Shown here: piece after piece, positions 15,643-20,204 of the stretch
Layout: each line of letters starts with the position of its first letter
How positions within the stretch are numbered: position 1 is the stretch's first letter
Assembly: GCA_037439945.1 (NCBI GenBank)
Contig: JBBIVA010000063.1
Span: 1 to 20,204, forward strand
Direction of reading: 5' to 3'
From: CALEUX01 sp037439945
Lineage (GTDB): Bacteria > Bacteroidota > Bacteroidia > Bacteroidales > Marinilabiliaceae
Length of the DNA: 20,204 nt
Position numbers and translations under genes: made by a program
The notes under the pieces: model-generated
Databases searched by the model: none
Told to the model about the DNA's origin: nothing
What the model saw: the letters and a program-made list of their open reading frames with translations, nothing else

Positions 15643-16401
15643 TTAATCTTTTATACAGCGCACACTTAGGCCCGGGACTTTAGTCGGAAGACTTCTATAA
15701 AGATTACTTGCATCATGGCCTATGTACCGGTCAGCCGCATTTGATCCCCAAAATTCTGTCGAACTCCACCAAGAGCCATATTCAAGCATATTTCCGAATG
15801 ATCCCATTCTGTTCCGGTTGCCGCCGGGAAGGGCTGAAAACCCGGTTTCATTGGTTGCACCAGTGTTCGGGGAATTCCAAAGTTCCAGTGACTTTAATTT
15901 TCCGCCCGCTACATTTTCACCACCAAGAAATAGGGTCAATGTGGCCCACTCTGCATCAGAAGGTACATGCCAACCAACAGGGCAAAGTTTACCCGAGTTT
16001 ACTGCAAACCAGTTATAAAGTGCCCCGTAGGTATTTTGGTACGTAGCTTGATCGTTGTTGTACCAACAAAAGGCGGGTGTATTAAGGGCTGCCCAATCAG
16101 CATTGTCGGTTACCAACGGTATGGCAGAACCATCATTGTACTTAGTTGATTTAAGGTTTTCTGCCATCCACACCTGTGAACCTATGGTTATAAATTGGTA
16201 CTCATTACCTTCAATATCATATAAAGTATTTGGGTTTTTAGCAAAAATAATGCTGTCAATTTGATTTATTTGGTGCTTAGCTATAACAATTCCATTTTTC
16301 ATTATATACATTGTTTCCTGTGCTGTAACACTTGAAAGTAAATAATTGAAAAAAAATATTATCACTATTATAATCTTGTTTATTAGTCTGATTATTACCA
16401 T
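15643..16401 (-). CDS. Secreted FISUMP-domain protein
   Basis: A 252-aa exported protein. The signal peptide is strongly hydrophobic (residues 1-28, ending SSVTAQ). Next comes a short module (31-54, MYIMKNGIVIAKHQINQID then SIIFA). A FISUMP domain (Fibrobacter succinogenes major paralogous domain) occupies about 62-250. Its hallmark residues are IGSQVWMAENLKSTKYNDG, YGALYNWFAV, LCPVGWHVPSDAEW, GFSALPGGNRN, WWSSTE and a closing GLSVRCI. FISUMP proteins are extracellular with mostly unknown roles, and many bind or coat surfaces. It is the third gene of the cytolysin unit, 19 bases after the T9SS protein gene, and has an unusually strong AAGGAGG Shine-Dalgarno (16410-16416). The same short module occurs twice in the upstream neighbour, which argues that both act together. 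It carries no T9SS sorting domain itself. Confidence 0.85.
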   Translation of the reverse strand: MVIIRLINKIIIVIIFFFNYLLSSVTAQETMYIMKNGIVIAKHQINQIDSIIFAKNPNTLYDIEGNEYQFITIGSQVWMAENLKSTKYNDGSAIPLVTDNADWAALNTPAFCWYNNDQATYQNTYGALYNWFAVNSGKLCPVGWHVPSDAEWATLTLFLGGENVAGGKLKSLELWNSPNTGATNETGFSALPGGNRNRMGSFGNMLEYGSWWSSTEFWGSNAADRYIGHDASNLYRSLPTKVPGLSVRCIKD

Positions 16402-16409
16402 TGTTTTGT

Positions 16410-16416
16410 CCTCCTT
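16410..16416 (-). promoter_or_regulatory. Strong Shine-Dalgarno for FISUMP gene
   Basis: Minus-strand AAGGAGG sits 8 bases before the ATG at 16401. Most genes in this window lack any such site, so its presence fixes the start and hints at high or autonomous translation of the third cistron. Confidence 0.6.
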
Positions 16417-16420
16417 AAAT

Positions 16421-16951
16421 TTATTGTTTAATAATTTTTACTGTTTTACTTTCTGTCACATTAGTGTAGTGGCATAAATAAATACCTTTTGGGAGTTGTT
16501 CAACAGACAGTGGTGTAATGCCAGCTGTATTTACTTGGCCACTAATCATAACCTTGCCATCGATGGTTAGTATTCGGACAATACCTGGACCGGGCAATGC
16601 AATGTTTAACACCGAACTAACCGGGTTTGGATATACATGAATTGTTGCGTTTTCTTTTAATAACGGTCGTACCCCTGTAATGTAATCCGAAAAACTTATG
16701 TACCTCACGGCGCTTAAGGCAAATAACAGGCTGCTGTTGTCGTTTTTTGTAATTATGATGCCGGCAGGGGCGAATGTAATTTTCCTAACTTCACTCAAGG
16801 GATAATTAGTTTGTGCCCCATTGTTTTGCCTTACATACATGGTTTGTGCTGTAGCTGCATAGATGGAAAAGCTATATGTAATAAGGGTTGTCAATCCAAA
16901 TTTTATTAGCATAATGCTTTTACCTCTGTGCTTTTTTAGCATGTGTTTCAT
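16421..16951 (-). CDS. Small T9SS-sorted protein with duplicated short module
   Basis: A 176-aa secreted protein. A signal peptide (hydrophobic about 15-36, ending in ATAQ) is followed by two tandem copies of a short module, 38-64 and 65-90. These are recognised by YPLSEVRKITF in the first and FALSAVRYISF in the second. A linker leads to a type A T9SS C-terminal sorting domain (about 103-176) with HVYPNPVSSVLNIALPG, VRILTIDGKVM, LPKGIYL and KTVKIIKQ. It would cross the outer membrane by type IX secretion and be attached to the surface or released. No catalytic or adhesive domain is present; the protein is essentially module plus sorting tag. The ATG at 16912 (residue 14) is an alternative start; the one chosen has AAGG five bases upstream. 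It lies 62 bases after the cytolysin gene. Confidence 0.82.
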   Translation of the reverse strand: MKHMLKKHRGKSIMLIKFGLTTLITYSFSIYAATAQTMYVRQNNGAQTNYPLSEVRKITFAPAGIIITKNDNSSLLFALSAVRYISFSDYITGVRPLLKENATIHVYPNPVSSVLNIALPGPGIVRILTIDGKVMISGQVNTAGITPLSVEQLPKGIYLCHYTNVTESKTVKIIKQ

Positions 16952-17013
16952 TTTGACCTTCTTTTTTGGTTATTATTGTTTTATTTATAAGCTACTGTTA
17001 ACTGCTGCAAACC

Positions 17014-18579
17014 TTATAGGCCACAGTCATGACTTACCTCGTAATAGCAAGGGCTGCAAGCAGTTGCATTAATAACAAGACAAAGATGTTTATTCTCAGT
17101 AATATTTTTTGCGTATACAACTATACCGTTAACACACAAAATATCCAAGTAAATGTCACTAGCGCCTGCCGGTATATCAAAAATACGATTCTTATTCATG
17201 GGCATGCCATTTTGGTATACTTCTTCAATTCTCTTTGTTATTCTGGTATTATTTATATCAAGGTAGTGTACATACCCTTTAAGTGTAAAACACGAAGCCT
17301 TATTCGTGACCATTATTCTGAACCTTCTGCTAACCATACATTCTTTGGCAGTATAATCGGTAGTATAGCCCATTTTGGCCACTTTATTGTCTTTCAGGTA
17401 CTTTACAGTATATGCAACGGGTACGCCGGGGTTATTTTTGTTGTAATAGGCACTGTTTACAATTGCTTTGTTTATAATTCCGCTGTTATTTGCCGATTCA
17501 TTTTGGTTGGCAGTTACATAAGTTATTCCTAAAGCTGCCCCTGCATCCCCGCCAATTGTTATTATTTCAATGGTAGAGTTTTTCAGGACCTGTTCATGCG
17601 CTAAGTTAAATGTAGCGTCCGCTGTATTGGCATAATTTACCGCAGCTTCAATTTTAGAATCAGCTTGCTTTGAATTAGTTGTTATTTTAACCATTATAAT
17701 ACGGCCGTAACTTACCGAATGAACATATCCCGGCACATTGGCCGCATCGAATGAAGATTTGGCGCTGGCAAGCGCAACCGAGGGGTCAAATACACTTGCA
17801 GGGTTTTCGGGGGTATTGCAGGTAACAGTATAAAATACCTGTTTAAACACTGACATATAAGTATATGACTCGTTTGAGCTGTTAAAGTTAAATTTTGCCG
17901 ACACATCCCCGCTTGCCCATTTAACATTAAGGCCTACGCCTATGGCAAGTTGTTCTGATGAATATCCCATTGTTGTGCGGAGTGATGAATTGGTGGCATT
18001 TCTGTAACCTTCTACATATTTGTTGTTGTTCCACCAATTAAGGGCATTGTCAATTTCGGACTGTACATTTGCATTGGAAGGGTCTTTAATTTTCAGTACG
18101 CCATTGTCGCCCATCCCGGGGAGGTCAATGCTAAGGGTTACAGGGGCCGGTTTTAGGGTAATAGGTTCGGGCATGCCGTCTAATAAGCCGGTATTAATTT
18201 TAACAAGCGCCCCCGGCCAAATTATCCCATTGGTAGGGCGCAGTATAGCAACCTGTTCGGCATTTTGCTGCAGGTTATAGCTCTTGTTAATACATGTTAC
18301 ATATTCATTTTCACCGTTTTGATAATATGAGTTTTGTGTGGTTTGTTTAAGTGTAGATTTTGAACCATCCGACAAACCTATTTCCTGCACATTCATTAAA
18401 GCATCGGGGTCGTATGCCAGTCCTCTAATAAAATCGTTAATACCGGTTGAGAAATCTGGCACGCCATTATCTTTTTTACATGATAAAAAAATGATGGATA
18501 GACCGATAAATAAACTTGCGGCCAAAGGTTTTTTGGATGCCTGTTTTAGTTTAGCCAAACTTGGTAAGAAATTTTTCAT
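17014..18579 (-). CDS. Cholesterol-dependent cytolysin-like lipoprotein (CDCL)
   Basis: A pore-forming toxin homologue, 521 aa, with a lipoprotein signal ending at Cys34 (FLSC then KKD). Compared by memory with pneumolysin, conserved blocks run in order. WPGALV is at 121-126, SIDLPG at 150-155 and DPSNANV at 166-172, followed by FKQVFYTVT at 245-253. VHSVSYGR is at 286-293 and IGGD at 342-345. NPGVPVAYTVKYLKDNKVA is at 383-401. Residues 212-233, where the first membrane-inserting hairpin is expected, alternate hydrophobic and polar. The domain-4 region is only faintly similar: the undecapeptide ECTGLAWEWWR is replaced by LCVNGIVVYAK (481-491), keeping just the cysteine. The tail is cysteine-rich. 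It is therefore closer to Bacteroidota CDC-like proteins than to true CDCs, and cholesterol binding is doubtful. Heads a three-gene unit opposite an AraC-type regulator. Confidence 0.88.
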   Translation of the reverse strand: MKNFLPSLAKLKQASKKPLAASLFIGLSIIFLSCKKDNGVPDFSTGINDFIRGLAYDPDALMNVQEIGLSDGSKSTLKQTTQNSYYQNGENEYVTCINKSYNLQQNAEQVAILRPTNGIIWPGALVKINTGLLDGMPEPITLKPAPVTLSIDLPGMGDNGVLKIKDPSNANVQSEIDNALNWWNNNKYVEGYRNATNSSLRTTMGYSSEQLAIGVGLNVKWASGDVSAKFNFNSSNESYTYMSVFKQVFYTVTCNTPENPASVFDPSVALASAKSSFDAANVPGYVHSVSYGRIIMVKITTNSKQADSKIEAAVNYANTADATFNLAHEQVLKNSTIEIITIGGDAGAALGITYVTANQNESANNSGIINKAIVNSAYYNKNNPGVPVAYTVKYLKDNKVAKMGYTTDYTAKECMVSRRFRIMVTNKASCFTLKGYVHYLDINNTRITKRIEEVYQNGMPMNKNRIFDIPAGASDIYLDILCVNGIVVYAKNITENKHLCLVINATACSPCYYEVSHDCGL

Positions 18580-18605
18580 AAAGTGTAATTTTAAGTTAGA
18601 AAACC

Positions 18606-18632
18606 CAAACTTGCCTAAAAGCAGGATATCAA
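18606..18632 (-). promoter_or_regulatory. Candidate promoter of cytolysin unit
   Basis: On the minus strand, TTG (18630-18632) is followed after 16 bases by CAAGTTTG (18606-18613), one mismatch from TAnnTTTG. It lies 27 bases before the ATG. The spacing is a little short and the match imperfect, as might be expected for an activator-dependent promoter. Confidence 0.3.
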
Positions 18633-18676
18633 CTATTTAATTTTAACAATTTCATATTTCAAATTCACAAAATTTT

Positions 18677-18684
18677 TATATTTG
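18677..18684 (+). promoter_or_regulatory. -7 box (TAnnTTTG) for AraC-type regulator
   Basis: TATATTTG matches the -7 consensus exactly and ends 14 bases before the regulator's ATG at 18699. The shared 119-base divergent region between this gene and the cytolysin gene would hold any binding site of the regulator. Confidence 0.4.
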
Positions 18685-18698
18685 GCTTTTCTTTACCT

Positions 18699-19820
18699 AT
18701 GCCTGTAGTAATTATTTCATCGCTTGTAGTGGTATTGGCCCCTATGTTTTGGGCAATAATTTTTGGAGCAAACAGAAAAAAGAGTTTGGCTTACATGAGT
18801 GTTTTCATCCTATCGGCAGATGTTCTCCTGATTGCAATATCCAATTTTGTAAACACACTGGGTTTTCTTGAGGCAAGTATTGTTATCAGGGCAATTTATC
18901 CATTAACCACCGGGGCAACAGGGCTCCTTTATATTTTGTTTGTCTATTATTTCATATCAATTAATCAGAAAATGCCCCGCCGGTTTTACATACTTTTCAT
19001 AATTCCGGCAGTTCAGTTTCTTTTATCGGGTTATGCTTTTTATATGCATGTACCAATGGATACGTTGAAACCGCATGTTTATGATATAATTTTCAAACAG
19101 CCCGATAATTTGCCTGCCAACCTTATGTTTACTTATAATATTGACAGGATAACATCAATTATTTTCTTTTTTAATTTAACCGGCGCTGTTATAAGCTCCC
19201 TGTTTTTTATACCTGTAATTATAAGGAATGCAGCACAGGAATTTGCAGAGGTAAGGGAGAGGGTGATAATGAGGTTTTTAATTTTGTTATCGTTTTTAAT
19301 ATTAATAACTATAGGTACAATTATGGCGCTTAATTCAGGCCATGATTACGAAAACAAAGAAACCTTTATCGGGATCAATTTATTTTGGGCATCATGTTTT
19401 TTTATGAGCGGATGGGTTATTAATAAAGAGCTTATATTTATAAATACAAGAACTGAATTACCTACATACTTAATTGTAAAAAACAGTCCTTTGGCAGAAC
19501 AACTTGAACGTTATTTTACTGAAAAGAAACCATATTTGTCACACAATTTAAAAATTAGTGATGTTGCAGTTGCTATGGGTACAAACCGTACTTATATTTC
19601 AGATGTTATTAATAATGAATTTAAATCCAGCTTTAATGAATATGTAAACCGTTTCAGGGTTAATAATGTTTTAACGTTATTGAAAGAAAATGGCCGTGAT
19701 TTGAAAGCCCAACAAATAGCATACGAGTCCGGATTTAACAGTTATGCAACATTCTTCAGGGCTTTTAAAGAAATAAAAGGAACATCGTTTAAAGAATTTA
19801 ACACAACATTAAAATCCTAA
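18699..19820 (+). CDS. Membrane-embedded AraC-family transcriptional regulator
   Basis: A 373-aa protein with about seven membrane helices (roughly 2-22, 30-50, 62-88, 96-116, 152-176, 190-211, 224-241) and a cytosolic AraC/XylS DNA-binding domain at about 265-370. The first helix-turn-helix is at 286-308 (ISDVAVAMGTNRTYISDVIN). The second is at 338-361, starting QQIAYESGFNSYATFFRAFK. This N-terminal membrane plus C-terminal AraC design is common in Bacteroidota, where the membrane part is presumed to sense an envelope or extracellular signal; none has been named for this one. It is divergently transcribed from the cytolysin-like gene with 119 bases between the start codons, which makes that unit its likely target (inference from context). 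Autoregulation is possible. Confidence 0.9.
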   Translation: MPVVIISSLVVVLAPMFWAIIFGANRKKSLAYMSVFILSADVLLIAISNFVNTLGFLEASIVIRAIYPLTTGATGLLYILFVYYFISINQKMPRRFYILFIIPAVQFLLSGYAFYMHVPMDTLKPHVYDIIFKQPDNLPANLMFTYNIDRITSIIFFFNLTGAVISSLFFIPVIIRNAAQEFAEVRERVIMRFLILLSFLILITIGTIMALNSGHDYENKETFIGINLFWASCFFMSGWVINKELIFINTRTELPTYLIVKNSPLAEQLERYFTEKKPYLSHNLKISDVAVAMGTNRTYISDVINNEFKSSFNEYVNRFRVNNVLTLLKENGRDLKAQQIAYESGFNSYATFFRAFKEIKGTSFKEFNTTLKS

Positions 19821-19894
19821 TATATTGGCGGTTAGCATCCCGGTTTATATTCATAAAGTAAATAGTTTAAAACGGCCGTAAATTCATAATTGTC

Positions 19895-19921
19895 TTAAGC
19901 CTAATAAAAGACCCGGCTTAA
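19895..19921 (+). terminator. Hairpin downstream of AraC-type regulator
   Basis: TTAAGCC (19895-19901) and GGCTTAA (19915-19921) form a perfect 7-bp stem around a 13-base loop, 74 bases after the stop codon. No T-run follows, so termination is only a possibility. Confidence 0.3.
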
Positions 19922-20154
19922 ACCTTGCGTGTAATTATTCTATATTTTTCAAATTCTATTAATTTACATTTCCTTTTTACATTTGGTTATAAATTGTATA
20001 TCAGAAAACTGGAAATAAAATTCAGAGCTTTATGATAAACTGGTTGTTTTTGAACATACTTAAATTACCATTTTGTTAGTTAGAGTGATTTTTTCGGGGG
20101 AGCCTACAGTTTTAACACAAAGGTTTTCCTGATTTTTTTTGCTTGCCGGTTAAA

Positions 20155-20200
20155 CCCGGATTAGTCATTAGAAAGGCAATGAACTAATGACTTAGCCGGG
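20155..20200. repeat. Long imperfect inverted repeat at right edge
   Basis: CCCGG (20155-20159) plus TAGTCATTAG (20162-20171) pair with CTAATGACTTA (20184-20194) plus CCGGG (20196-20200) around a 12-base loop. The outer and inner arms are interrupted by a few unpaired bases. It could be a terminator for a gene beyond the edge, a dispersed palindromic element or an operator. Confidence 0.4.
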
Positions 20201-20204
20201 ATTA

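Larger units (their letters stand above)
19821..20204. other. Non-coding region after regulator gene
   Basis: No gene was seen on either strand. Two inverted repeats are present (19895-19921 and 20155-20200). The rest is AT-rich and unassigned. The next gene presumably starts beyond the right edge. Confidence 0.5.

Noticed and set aside
15708..16046. Overlapping + strand frames opposite the FISUMP gene
   Set aside because: The minus-strand frame carries an unmistakable FISUMP domain; the + strand products have no recognisable features.
17029..17532. 167-codon + strand frame within the cytolysin-like gene
   Set aside because: It is antisense to a clearly homologous coding region, with no family resemblance or promoter.
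1..20204. CRISPR array, tRNA, rRNA or intact insertion sequence
   Set aside because: No regularly spaced repeats, no cloverleaf-like sequence noticed and no transposase-like reading frame in the window.

Overview
The window comes from a low-GC member of the Bacteroidota, most likely class Bacteroidia. The evidence is a type IX secretion (T9SS) C-terminal sorting domain, a FISUMP-domain protein, a two-HU-domain/SPOR membrane protein, a MetRS with a KISTS signature and a C-terminal tRNA-binding domain, lipoproteins with Cys-Lys-Lys/Cys-Lys-Arg starts, and several Bacteroidota-type TAnnTTTG -7 boxes just upstream of start codons. It reads as ordinary chromosome. No intact mobile element, rRNA, tRNA or CRISPR array was seen.

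Left part (1-3270): a tight + strand arsenic-resistance operon. It encodes a YkgJ-type cysteine-cluster protein, a thioredoxin-type arsenate reductase (ArsC), a C_GCAxxG_C_C redox/metal-like protein and an Acr3 arsenite exporter. No arsR lies in the window. The 397-base leader carries an FNR/CRP-like palindrome and a 13-bp direct repeat. A secreted CAP-domain protein follows.

Middle part (3279-11702): a YqaA-type membrane protein (-), a predicted outer-membrane barrel protein (+), a translationally coupled pair guaD-mpg on the minus strand (guanine deaminase and alkyladenine DNA glycosylase), an HU/SPOR envelope protein closed by a clear terminator, an orphan diheme c-type cytochrome lipoprotein flanked by inverted copies of a 10-bp repeat, and RmuC.

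Right part (11895-15003): metG (-), sharing a bidirectional terminator with rmuC, and a divergent LdcA-type LD-carboxypeptidase (+). A 640-base stretch follows that holds only decayed-looking sequence, including a possible acetyltransferase start fragment.

The most interesting segment is 15643-19820. Three minus-strand genes encode a lipoprotein that is plainly a cholesterol-dependent-cytolysin homologue without the cholesterol-recognising undecapeptide, a small T9SS-sorted protein built from a duplicated short module, and a FISUMP-domain secreted protein carrying the same short module. A membrane-embedded AraC-type regulator is transcribed divergently from the cytolysin gene. This looks like a regulated, surface-displayed pore-forming system of the CDC-like type. 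Its target and the role of the two small partners are unknown.
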